Shown here: positions 56,240 through 64,000 of the stretch, piece after piece | Layout: the number at the start of each line of letters is the position of its first letter | Position numbering within the stretch: the first letter of the stretch is position 1 | Assembly (NCBI RefSeq): GCF_001956915.1 | Contig: NZ_MLJO01000013.1 | Span: 248,001 to 312,000 of the forward strand | From: Intrasporangium flavum | GTDB taxonomy: Bacteria > Actinomycetota > Actinomycetes > Actinomycetales > Dermatophilaceae | Direction: 5' to 3' | DNA: 64,000 nucleotides | Program-made: the position numbers and the translations under genes | Notes under the pieces: model-generated | What the model was told of the DNA's origin: nothing | The model's database searches: none | The model's input: the letters and a program-made list of their open reading frames with translations, nothing else

Positions 56240-58954
56240 ATGGCCGAGGAGCACGTGACCGGCGGCGAGCCGCCCGAACCCGTCAGGCGGCCGCCCGGCG
56301 TCACCGTGGTCGTCGTGCTGACGGCACTCGTGGCGCTGCTCGATGTCGCCGTCGGCGTCCTCGTCCTCGTCGCCGGCCAGCTGCCGGAGGCGGCCGGCCG
56401 CGACCTGCGCGACGCGCTCGCCGGCCTCGACGTGCCGGTCGTGGCGGTCGGGGTCGTCTTCCTCGTGCTCGGCGCGGCCGAGGCCGTGCTCGTCGTGCTG
56501 CTCCTGCGCGGAGCCAACACGGCGCGCCTCGTCCTGACCCTCGTGCTCATCGTGCGCCAGGCGTACGCGTGGGCACTCGTGGGGGAGTCCGCGGGCGGCA
56601 CGCTGCAGGCGGTGGTGACGCTGGTGGGCAGCCTCGTCGTGCTGGCCCTGCTGTGGACGCGTCCGGCCACGCGGTTCTTCGAACGGCACGACGAACGTGC
56701 CGTGTCCGACACGGTCGCGGGCCTGTCGCCCGGGGCCGGCGCCGATGCCGGCACCCGGCTGCTCGACTTCCTCTCACGCCTCACCGTGCTGGCCCTGACC
56801 GTCCTGCTGACGCCGGGCGTCGCCGTCGACAACGGCACGGTCCTCGTGCTGGCCGTCGTCGCCATCACCGTGGCCGGCTGGCTCCTCGTGCCCGTGTTCG
56901 TCCGGGTGGCGGCGCTCTTCGGGTGGGTCGGGGCCATCGCGCTCGCGCTGTTCGCCAACACGGCGGTCATCGGGCTCGGACTGTGGCTGACGCCGGGGGT
57001 GACGGTCGACAGCGTCGGTGCGGTCGTCGTCGCCTCGTGGGTCTACGGCGCCGTCATGGCCTTGCTGACGTGGGTCTTCTCGATCAGCACGCGCGACTAC
57101 CTCACGGTGCACGCCGTCCGGATGTCACGCGCCGCGGGGGAGGGTCGCGTCGAGGACCCCGACGTCCCGGGGGTGGTCTTCGTGCAGCTCGACGGGGTGC
57201 CGGCCCCCTTGCTCGAGAACGAGATCCGGTCGGGCAACCTGCCCACGATCAGCCGGTGGGTCCGGTCGGGCACGCACACGTGGACCGAGTGGCGGGCCCG
57301 GGTGCCGTCGACGACCCCGGTGAGCCAGGCCGGGCTGCTCCACGGCTCCAACGAGGGCATCCCCGCCTTCCGCTGGTACGACCGCGACGAGGGACGGCTC
57401 GTCGTGGCCAACCGGCCCGAGGACGCCGCCCTCATCGAGCGGCGGATCTCCGACGGTCGCGGCCTCCTCGCCGACGACGGCGTCAGCATCTCCAACCTGT
57501 TCTCCGGTGACGCCCCCACCTCGCTGCTGTCGATGAGCGGCCTGCGCGACAAGGACGTCCGGCTCGGGCCGTCGAGCTCGTACGCCGCCTTCTTCACCCA
57601 CCCGGCGGGCTTCGTGCGTGGCGTCGTCATGTCGCTGGGCGAGATGGTCAAGGAGGTCTTCCAGGCCCGCCGCCAGGAGCGGCGCGACGTGCGCCCCCGC
57701 ATCCACCGGGGCGGGTCCTACGTCGTGCTGCGCGCGGTCACGAACGTCCTGCTGCGCGACCTCAACGTGGCCCTCGTCGTCGAGGCGATGATGCGCGGCG
57801 CGCGGTCGGTGTACGTCGACTTCGTCGACTACGACGAGATCGCCCACCACGCGGGGGTCACCCGCCCCGAGTCGCTGGCAGCGCTCTACGGCCTCGACGA
57901 GGTGCTGCAGACCCTCGACACCGTCGCCCGGTCCGGGGCCACGCCGCGCCGGTACCACTTCGTGCTCCTGTCCGACCACGGCCAGAGCCAGGGCGCGACC
58001 TTCCGCCAGCGCTACGGCCAGTCGCTCGAGGACCTCGTCGCCACGCACCTCGCGACCGGCTCCGGCGTCGTGGCCTCGACGCACGAGGTCGAGTCGTGGG
58101 GCCCGGTCAACGTGCTCCTCGCGCAGCTGTCGGGGCAGAAGAGCGTCACGGGCCAGCTGACGCGACGAGCGCTGGGCGACAAGGGCGCCCGGGTCGGACC
58201 CGAGGCCACGACCCGCACGCCGGCGACCATCGCCACGACCGTCCCCACCGCCACGACTGACACCACGACGTCCACCACGATGTCCACCACCGACGCCACC
58301 ACGGACGCCGGTGCCGAGGGAGCCGACCGCCCCGAGACCGTCGTCGTCGGCTCGGGCAACCTCGGTGGCATCTGGTTCGCCCGCAGCCACGAGCGGCTGC
58401 GCCTCGAGGAGATCGAGGCGCAGCACCCGGGGCTCGTCGAGGCCCTCGCCACCCACCCGGGCATCGCGTTCGTCGTCGTCGACAGCGGCGGTGGGCCGGT
58501 GGCGATCGGCGCCCACGGCTCGCGCCTGCTCGAGAGCGGACGCGTCGAGGGGGCCGACCCGCTCGAGCCGTTCGGCGAGGACGCGGCCGCCGACTTCCTG
58601 CGTGTCGCCCGGTTCCACAACGCGCCCGACGTGTACGTCAACTCGCTGCACGACCCGGTCCTCGACGAGGTGGCCGCCTTCGAGGAGCTCGTCGGCTGCC
58701 ACGGGGGCGTCGGCGGGTGGCAGACCCGCCCGCTGCTCGTGCACCCGTCCGAGTGGACGCTCGACGCCGACCTCCTCGAGGGTGACGGGATCGTCCACGG
58801 CGCCGACCACGTGCACGTCCAGCTCGTGCGGTGGCTCGAGCGGCTCGGCCACCGGCAGGACCTGCCGGCCTCGGGCGGCGTGGGCGGCGTGGGCGGCGTG
58901 GGCGGCGTGGGCGGCGTCGGCGTCGAGGCGGTCAGCCCGACGACCAGCGGCTGA
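56240..58954 (+). CDS. membrane-anchored type I phosphodiesterase-like protein
   Basis: A 904-aa protein. The first 290 residues hold about eight membrane helices, including a holin-like four-helix group (FLSRLTVLALTVLLTPG, GAIALALFANTAVIGLGLWLTPG). The rest is an alkaline-phosphatase-superfamily domain: VVFVQLDGVPAPLLENE (first metal Asp), STTPVSQAGLLHGSN (Thr/Ser nucleophile region), DFVDYDEIAHHAG (metal Asp/His) and LLSDHGQSQGATF (metal Asp-His). It probably hydrolyses a phosphodiester or nucleotide at the membrane; substrate unknown. A Thr-rich insert (about 655-690) and GGV repeats at the end are low complexity. Start ATG has ggggagg upstream. Its 3' end overlaps the SGNH gene by 23 bp. 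Confidence 0.85.
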   Translation: MAEEHVTGGEPPEPVRRPPGVTVVVVLTALVALLDVAVGVLVLVAGQLPEAAGRDLRDALAGLDVPVVAVGVVFLVLGAAEAVLVVLLLRGANTARLVLTLVLIVRQAYAWALVGESAGGTLQAVVTLVGSLVVLALLWTRPATRFFERHDERAVSDTVAGLSPGAGADAGTRLLDFLSRLTVLALTVLLTPGVAVDNGTVLVLAVVAITVAGWLLVPVFVRVAALFGWVGAIALALFANTAVIGLGLWLTPGVTVDSVGAVVVASWVYGAVMALLTWVFSISTRDYLTVHAVRMSRAAGEGRVEDPDVPGVVFVQLDGVPAPLLENEIRSGNLPTISRWVRSGTHTWTEWRARVPSTTPVSQAGLLHGSNEGIPAFRWYDRDEGRLVVANRPEDAALIERRISDGRGLLADDGVSISNLFSGDAPTSLLSMSGLRDKDVRLGPSSSYAAFFTHPAGFVRGVVMSLGEMVKEVFQARRQERRDVRPRIHRGGSYVVLRAVTNVLLRDLNVALVVEAMMRGARSVYVDFVDYDEIAHHAGVTRPESLAALYGLDEVLQTLDTVARSGATPRRYHFVLLSDHGQSQGATFRQRYGQSLEDLVATHLATGSGVVASTHEVESWGPVNVLLAQLSGQKSVTGQLTRRALGDKGARVGPEATTRTPATIATTVPTATTDTTTSTTMSTTDATTDAGAEGADRPETVVVGSGNLGGIWFARSHERLRLEEIEAQHPGLVEALATHPGIAFVVVDSGGGPVAIGAHGSRLLESGRVEGADPLEPFGEDAAADFLRVARFHNAPDVYVNSLHDPVLDEVAAFEELVGCHGGVGGWQTRPLLVHPSEWTLDADLLEGDGIVHGADHVHVQLVRWLERLGHRQDLPASGGVGGVGGVGGVGGVGVEAVSPTTSG
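58874..58918 (+). repeat. 9-bp in-frame repeat, five copies
   Basis: Copies of ggcggcgtg encode Gly-Gly-Val repeats at the end of the phosphodiesterase-like protein. Confidence 0.85.
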
Positions 58955-59900
58955 CGGCCCCGGCGTCCTCGAGCGCGTCGTAGACCGCCTCCATGAGGAG
59001 GGTGTGCCCGCTCGCGTTCGGGTGGTCGCCGTCGTCGAGCAGGTCGTTCGTCGGGTCGCGGTCGCCGGCCTCGCCCTTGAGCGGGGTGTAGGCGTCGACG
59101 TACACGGCGCCGGTCGCGGTGGCCACCTGGTCGACGATGCTGTTGACGACCTTGGTCAGGGCGTCGCTGCCGATGACGAAGGCGTTGCCCTGGGCCCGTC
59201 CCACGGCGCCGTCGACCGTGACGTTCCAGTACCCGACGACGGCCACGCGCAGGTCGGGGTTGGTGTCGACGGCCTTGATGCCGTCGACGATCCGCGTCAG
59301 GCCGTCGTGCAGGCCCGTGAGGGTGTCGGTCCAGCACGGCGAGCTCTCGGCGGGCAGGCAGGTCGGGTCGTCCACGCGGTCGAGGTCGAAGTCGTTGGCG
59401 CCCACCTCGACGACGACGAGGTCGGCCTGCGCGAGGTCGCGGTGCGTCGACGCCGAGGCGAGGTCGCGCTCGACGTCGCTCGTCGTCCAGCCGCCGACGG
59501 CGTCGTTGTGCACGACGGGCGTCCGGCCGGTGACCGAGCCGAGCCGGGTGCCGAGCTGCTCGACGTACCCGGCGCAGTCGCACGTCGTGGCCGACGGCAC
59601 GGAGTCGCCGAGCCCGACGACGACGAGGGGGCCGCGCGCCGTCGTCGTGGCGCCGGTCGTCGGCGTGCCGCTGCGTCCCGCGGCCGCGGCGCCGGGTGTC
59701 GGCGACCCGGCGACGGCCCGGACGAGCGTGCCCGGCCCGACGCCGGCGGCGAGGGCGACCGCCACGAGGGCGGCGGCGCAGGCCGCGACGACGAGCCCGA
59801 TGACGACGTGGTGGGTCCGCAGCCCGAGGCCGGGGCGCGGCGCGGCCGGTCCGCGCCCGCCGGGTCCGGGCGGGCGACGGTGGCGGCCGGCGTCAGCCAT
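58932..59900 (-). CDS. membrane-anchored SGNH hydrolase
   Basis: A 322-aa GDSL/SGNH esterase with one N-terminal membrane anchor (about 32-54). Block I is VVGLGDSVPSA (nucleophile Ser), the Gly/Asn blocks are AVGGWT and GANDFDLD, and block V is DGDHPNASGH (Asp, His). Such exported enzymes remove acyl groups from lipids, peptidoglycan or polysaccharide. Cysteines in TTCDCAGY and in the PTCLP/SPCW loop may form disulfides. It overlaps the esterase gene by 8 bp and is co-transcribed with it and lysX. Confidence 0.88.
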   Translation of the reverse strand: MADAGRHRRPPGPGGRGPAAPRPGLGLRTHHVVIGLVVAACAAALVAVALAAGVGPGTLVRAVAGSPTPGAAAAGRSGTPTTGATTTARGPLVVVGLGDSVPSATTCDCAGYVEQLGTRLGSVTGRTPVVHNDAVGGWTTSDVERDLASASTHRDLAQADLVVVEVGANDFDLDRVDDPTCLPAESSPCWTDTLTGLHDGLTRIVDGIKAVDTNPDLRVAVVGYWNVTVDGAVGRAQGNAFVIGSDALTKVVNSIVDQVATATGAVYVDAYTPLKGEAGDRDPTNDLLDDGDHPNASGHTLLMEAVYDALEDAGAVSRWSSG

Positions 59901-61005
59901 GGAACCCCGGCAGCGTCTGGCCGAGCCAGACCATCGCGCGGCCGACGTACGGCTCCCAGACCGTGTCGCGGTGGCCGCCGCTCGCCAGGACGGTGGCAGT
60001 GACGTCGAGCGGAGGCTTGGCGACGCTGAGGAACTTCGAGGTCGACGGGTAGGACAGCGGGTCCTGGCGCGAGGTCAGCACCCACAGCGCGACGGGCGGG
60101 GGGCTGGTCCGGGCGAGCCGGATGAGGTCGTAGGCCTCGGTGCCGCGGGTCGTCAGAGGGTCGTAGCCGGCCGAGAAGTCGGGGCGGAAGTAGCCCTGCA
60201 TGACGACCGCCGCACCGAAGACGTCGGGGTGGCGCATCGACAGCGATGCCGCGCACCAGGCGCCGTAGGAGTAGCCCACGAGCGCCCATGACGTGCGGTC
60301 GCGACGGGCGTGCAGGTGGGTCACGACCCACGCCGGCAGGTCGCGCGAGAGCCAGGTGTCGGTCTGCGGCAGGCCGGGCGCCCCGTTGACGCACTCGGTG
60401 TCGAGGCTGGCGGGGGTGTCGATGCGGGGGATGACGATGATCGACGGGGCGAGCCGGTGCTGGGCGACGAGCTCGTCGGCGGTGCTGAGGAAGTTGAGGC
60501 GCGAGAAGGACTGCGGGCTGCCGGGGAAGCCGTGCAGCCCCTCGATGACCGGGTAGGTGCGCGACGCGGCGGGGTCGTAGCCGGCCGGCAGGTAGACGAG
60601 CACCTGACCGGACGTGCCGGTGCGCGGGTCGGTCACCGTGTAGGTCTGCAGGCGCGAGCCCGGCTGCGGCAGAACGAAGCTCGTGCGGCCGGTCGCATGG
60701 GCGAGCCCGGGACCGACGACTCTGGCCTCGACGACCTGCTTGACGCCGCCGCCGTGGTGCAGCTGCACCTCCGCCGAGCGCGAGCCGAGCAGGTCCGACC
60801 AGCTGGAGTAGAAGAGGTACTGGTCGTTGAGGGCGGCGCCGGCCAGGGCGACGACCACGACGTTGAGCAGCAGCACCTGCCCGCCGCGCACGGCGCCCCG
60901 GGCGAGGCGACCGCCCCAGTGCGGCCAGCCGACGACGACGAGGGCGAAGAGCGCGAGGGCCAGGACGACGAGCAGGACGATGAGGCCGGGGTCGGTCAGC
61001 TCCAC
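59893..61005 (-). CDS. membrane-anchored esterase (antigen 85/EsteraseD-like)
   Basis: A 370-aa protein with two to three N-terminal membrane helices (GLIVLLVVLALALFALVVVGW and VLLLNVVVVALAGAAL) and an exported alpha/beta hydrolase domain. The nucleophile elbow is VGYSYGAWCA, the acid is probably in TSRQDPLSYP, and the His is GGHRDTVW. The oxyanion region is GLHGFPG. This is the putative-esterase (D/antigen 85) family, which transfers or removes acyl groups; in mycolic acid bacteria it is a mycolyltransferase, but that lipid is not implied here. GTG with gggag upstream. It overlaps lysX by 10 bp. Confidence 0.88.
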   Translation of the reverse strand: MELTDPGLIVLLVVLALALFALVVVGWPHWGGRLARGAVRGGQVLLLNVVVVALAGAALNDQYLFYSSWSDLLGSRSAEVQLHHGGGVKQVVEARVVGPGLAHATGRTSFVLPQPGSRLQTYTVTDPRTGTSGQVLVYLPAGYDPAASRTYPVIEGLHGFPGSPQSFSRLNFLSTADELVAQHRLAPSIIVIPRIDTPASLDTECVNGAPGLPQTDTWLSRDLPAWVVTHLHARRDRTSWALVGYSYGAWCAASLSMRHPDVFGAAVVMQGYFRPDFSAGYDPLTTRGTEAYDLIRLARTSPPPVALWVLTSRQDPLSYPSTSKFLSVAKPPLDVTATVLASGGHRDTVWEPYVGRAMVWLGQTLPGFHG

Positions 61006-64000
61006 GACGGGGTCTCCCGCTTCTCGCGGGGCCGCGCCGGCTCGGGTCGCACGAAGGGGAAGGTGAGGACCGAGCGGATCGAGGTGTTGGTCAGGAGCAT
61101 GACGAGCCGGTCGACGCCGATCCCGAGGCCGCCCGTCGGTGGCATGCCGAGCTCGAGCGCGTGGAGGAAGTCCTCGTCGACCTCCATCGCCTCGGGGTCG
61201 CCGGCCGCGGCCCGCAGCGACTGCTCGGTGAGCCGGCGGCGCTGGTCGACGGGGTCGGTCAGCTCGCTGTAGGCCGTGCCCACCTCCATCCCGGCCACGA
61301 CGAGGTCCCACCGCTCGACGAGCCCGCGCTCGGTGCGGTGCGGGTGCACGAGCGGCGAGGTCTCGACCGGGAAGTCGGTGTAGAACGTCGGCAGCACGGT
61401 CACCGGCTCGACGAGCTCGGCGTAGAGCTCCTCGACGACCGCTCCCCAGCCGGCCCGCTCCGGCACGGTGACGCCGTGCCGGCTCGCGACCTCGAGGAGG
61501 ACGTCGAGGTCGGTGTCGGGCCCGACGCGCAGGCCGACGGCCTCGCTCACGGCGTCGAGCACGCGGACCACCGGGAAGGGGGCGCCGACGTCGACGAGGT
61601 CGACCCCGTCGAGGCCGGCGCGGACGCGCTCGGGCGTCGGCAGCGGGATGACCGGACGCCCGTGGACGGCGGTCGCGGCCTCGCGCACGAGGCATTCGGC
61701 GAGGTGGCGCATCGTCACGTAGTCGGCGTGCGGCTCGTAGACCTCGAGCGAGGTGAACTCGGGGTTGTGGGTGGCGTCGGCGCCCTCGTTGCGGAAGCTG
61801 CGGCCGAGCTCGAAGACCGGCCCGATGCCGCCGACGAGGAGACGCTTGAGGTAGAGCTCGGGCGCGATGCGCAGCGACAGGTCGGTGCCGTAGGCGTTGA
61901 TGTGGGTGCGGAAGGGCCGGGCGGTCGCGCCCCCGTGGGTCACGTGCAGCATCGGCGTCTCGACCTCGAGGAAGCCGCGGTCGGCGAGCGTGCGGCGCAG
62001 GGCCGCCACGACGCTCGAGCGGCGGCGCAGCAGCTCGAGCTCGCCCGGGTGCGCCAGCAGGTCGGTCGACCGCCGGCGGACCCGGGCCTCCGGGTCGGCG
62101 AGCCCCCGCCACGGCACCGGGTGCAGGGCCTTGGCCTCGAGGCGCCAGTCCTCGACGAGCAGGGTCGGGGTGCCGGTGCGCGAGTGGCCGGTCTCGGCGA
62201 CGAGCCGCACGAGGTCGCCGGTGTCGACGTCGGCCGCGAACCGGTCCACGGACCGGCGCCCGGTGCGCGAGGACTCGAGCAGGGCCTGGACCCGGGCGCC
62301 GGCCTCCTCGAGGGTCACGAAGACGACGGCGCCGTGGTCGCGCAGCTCGCGGACGCGGGCCACGACCTCCACGGCCTCGCCCTCGGTCCACGTGCCGCAG
62401 CGCACGCCGGGCACGAGCGCGAGCGGGGTGGCCGTGCCGCCGCCCACGGGGTAGGGGTCGATCCCGGACGCGCGGAGCCGGTCGAGCGTGGCGAGCCGGT
62501 GCCGCGACTCCTCGCTGCGTCGCGGGGCGAAGCGTCCGGGGTCGGTCAGGGGGCCGCTGGCCTCGAGCGCCGCCACCTCGGCGAGGCGCTCGGCGTCGAG
62601 GACCCCGCTCGTCGAGCGGTGCCGGGCCGGCCAGGGCACGAAGCCCTCGAGGGCCGCCGCGGCGACGGCGATCTGCGGCAGCGACAGGCCGTCGTCGTAG
62701 CAGAGGAAGCGCGGCGTCCACTCGGGGTCGTACTTGTCGGTGGCGCGGTAGAGCCGCTCGAGCTGCCAGAAGCGGTCGAAGAGCCCGAGCACCGACGCGT
62801 TGAGCCGGGTCAGGGTGCCCGAGCCGAGCCGCGCGGAGCCGGCGAAGACGCCGCGGAACATGCAGAAGTTGAGCGACACGTGCCCGACGCCGAGCTCGTC
62901 GGCCCGGGCGAGCACCTCGGTGACCATGAGCTCGGTCGTGCCGTTCGGGGCGGCGGGCGAGCGGCGCATGAGGTCGAGGGACACACCGCCGCGACCCCAC
63001 GGCACGAAGGTGAGCAGGCCGACCGGGACGCCGTCCTCGCCGGTCGCGAGGACGTGCACGACACGGCCGTCGGCCGGGTCGCCGGTGCGCCCCAGAGCCA
63101 TGGAGAACCCGCGCTCGGTGTCGCTCGAGCGCCACTGCCGCGCCAGGGTGTCGGCCTGCTCCCGCTCCTCGGGCGACAGGTCGGCCTGGCGCCGCACCCG
63201 GACGGTGACGCCGGCCCGACGGGCCCGCGTCGCGGCCTGGCGCACCCGGGTGAGCCGGGCGCTGTCGAGGTCGACCCGGCGGGGGTCGAGGACCGCCTCG
63301 TCGCCGAGCGCCACGACGCGCATCCCGCGCGAGGCGTAGGCGCGGGCGCCCTCCTCGCTCGCGGCGATGACGGCCGGCAGCCAGCCGTACTCCCGTGCCT
63401 CGGCGCGCCACGCGTCGATGGCGGGCAGCCACGCCTCGCGCGGGCCGATCGGGTCGGCCGCGGCGAGGGAGACCCCGGCGGCGACGGCGTACGTGACCGC
63501 GGCACGGCCCTCGCCGTCGAAGACGGAGGCCTTGTCGCGCCGGGTGGCGAAGTAGCCGAGTGAGTCGCCGGCGCCGCTGCGGGCGAGCAGGCGCCGCAAC
63601 GACACCTCGCGGTCGGGCGACCACCGGTTGACGGGCCTCGCCGAGGCGAGGAAGAGCGTGACGGCCACGAGGATGGTCAGGCCGACGCAGAGCGCCACGA
63701 CGTCGACGACCCACGGCGGCACGAAGCCGCCGGGCCGGGGGGACACGCCACCGAGCACGGCGAAGACGGTGCCGACGACGGCGCGGGCCTGCGACCGGGG
63801 CACCCCGACCGCGCCGAGCAGCCCCCAGGCCACGCCCAGCGTCGCGAGGGAGCCGACGACGAGCGCCACCGCCGCGAGCCACCCGGAGCCGCGCTGGAGG
63901 CGTCCGGTGAACTGGCCGCGGAGGCGCCACAGCCACCAGCCCGCCGCGAGGGCCACGACGATGCCCGCGATGTCGACGACGCGTCCGAGGTCGCCACGGG
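60996..64000 (-). CDS. lysX: LysX: lysyl-phosphatidylglycerol synthase fused to LysRS
   Basis: The 3' part of a bifunctional protein; the frame is open through the right edge, so the true start is outside. Visible N-terminal helices are followed by a DUF2156-type GNAT transferase (about 130-430 of the visible part: SLRRLLARSGAGDSLGYFATR, ADPIGPREAWLPAI, LNFCMFRGVFAG). A linker leads to an OB fold and class II lysyl-tRNA synthetase: motif 2 FRNEGADATHNPEFTSLEVY and motif 3 GIGVDRLVMLLT. In mycobacteria LysX makes Lys-tRNA itself and adds lysine to phosphatidylglycerol, protecting against cationic peptides. The window lacks other lysine-lipid genes. Downstream esterase and SGNH genes overlap and may modify the same envelope lipids (inference). 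Confidence 0.92.
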   Translation of the reverse strand, partial: RGDLGRVVDIAGIVVALAAGWWLWRLRGQFTGRLQRGSGWLAAVALVVGSLATLGVAWGLLGAVGVPRSQARAVVGTVFAVLGGVSPRPGGFVPPWVVDVVALCVGLTILVAVTLFLASARPVNRWSPDREVSLRRLLARSGAGDSLGYFATRRDKASVFDGEGRAAVTYAVAAGVSLAAADPIGPREAWLPAIDAWRAEAREYGWLPAVIAASEEGARAYASRGMRVVALGDEAVLDPRRVDLDSARLTRVRQAATRARRAGVTVRVRRQADLSPEEREQADTLARQWRSSDTERGFSMALGRTGDPADGRVVHVLATGEDGVPVGLLTFVPWGRGGVSLDLMRRSPAAPNGTTELMVTEVLARADELGVGHVSLNFCMFRGVFAGSARLGSGTLTRLNASVLGLFDRFWQLERLYRATDKYDPEWTPRFLCYDDGLSLPQIAVAAAALEGFVPWPARHRSTSGVLDAERLAEVAALEASGPLTDPGRFAPRRSEESRHRLATLDRLRASGIDPYPVGGGTATPLALVPGVRCGTWTEGEAVEVVARVRELRDHGAVVFVTLEEAGARVQALLESSRTGRRSVDRFAADVDTGDLVRLVAETGHSRTGTPTLLVEDWRLEAKALHPVPWRGLADPEARVRRRSTDLLAHPGELELLRRRSSVVAALRRTLADRGFLEVETPMLHVTHGGATARPFRTHINAYGTDLSLRIAPELYLKRLLVGGIGPVFELGRSFRNEGADATHNPEFTSLEVYEPHADYVTMRHLAECLVREAATAVHGRPVIPLPTPERVRAGLDGVDLVDVGAPFPVVRVLDAVSEAVGLRVGPDTDLDVLLEVASRHGVTVPERAGWGAVVEELYAELVEPVTVLPTFYTDFPVETSPLVHPHRTERGLVERWDLVVAGMEVGTAYSELTDPVDQRRRLTEQSLRAAAGDPEAMEVDEDFLHALELGMPPTGGLGIGVDRLVMLLTNTSIRSVLTFPFVRPEPARPREKRETPSWS

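Noticed and set aside
1..64000. tRNA, rRNA, transposase, integrase or attachment-site sequences
   Set aside because: I looked for T-loop patterns near structured regions, inverted-repeat-flanked transposase frames and integrase motifs, and found none I could support.

Overview
The window looks like the chromosome of a very GC-rich actinobacterium, most likely a Micrococcales member of the Intrasporangiaceae type. The grounds are the strong GC bias in third codon positions, frequent GTG starts, a LysX-type lysyl-tRNA synthetase fused to a membrane transferase, and many genes whose start codon lies 6-7 nt after a TANNNT-like -10 box (probably leaderless mRNAs). The genus is an inference. I saw no tRNA, rRNA, CRISPR array, insertion sequence or phage module.

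Layout. (1) 1-5.4 kb: an orphan sensor kinase, a 46-aa membrane peptide, a stand-alone LanC-like cyclase that reads in frame into a small Cys-containing protein, a HAD phosphatase, and a soluble kinase/response-regulator pair. (2) 5.4-25.5 kb: an exopolysaccharide locus. A LuxR protein with a degenerate receiver heads an aminotransferase, a UDP-sugar 4,6-dehydratase, a divergent RtcB-family protein and a 1499-aa secreted beta-helix/PKD protein. A second, tightly overlapping operon (15.6-25.5 kb) encodes a Wzz-like protein, an HPr-kinase-like ATPase, a GT4 glycosyltransferase, an unknown protein, an APH-like kinase, Wzy, Wzx, a lipoprotein and the priming phosphoglycosyltransferase. Both transcription units carry an almost identical 20-nt box exactly 45 nt upstream of a candidate -10. 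(3) 25.5-39 kb: mixed genes, namely an MBL-Rieske protein, a LuxR regulator, a beta-propeller lipoprotein, a DEAD-box helicase, the Kup potassium transporter, an APH-like kinase, DinB, a CstB-like persulfide dioxygenase with a TauE/SafE exporter behind a CsoR/CstR-like operator, and a frameshifted methyltransferase.

(4) 38.8-52.3 kb: a complete-looking sialic acid scavenging locus. A GntR/FadR regulator and a SIS isomerase/deaminase face a peptide-family ABC transporter (binding protein, permease, permease-ATPase fusion, ATPase), followed by NanA, NanK, NanE and a large secreted sialidase. Together they would free sialic acid outside the cell, import it, and convert it to GlcNAc-6-P; NagA is not in the window. 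(5) 52.3-64 kb: LysE and DedA transporters, a paralogue of the 27-kb LuxR regulator, a YbhB protein, a large membrane phosphodiesterase, and an overlapping lysX/esterase/SGNH-hydrolase set that runs off the right edge.
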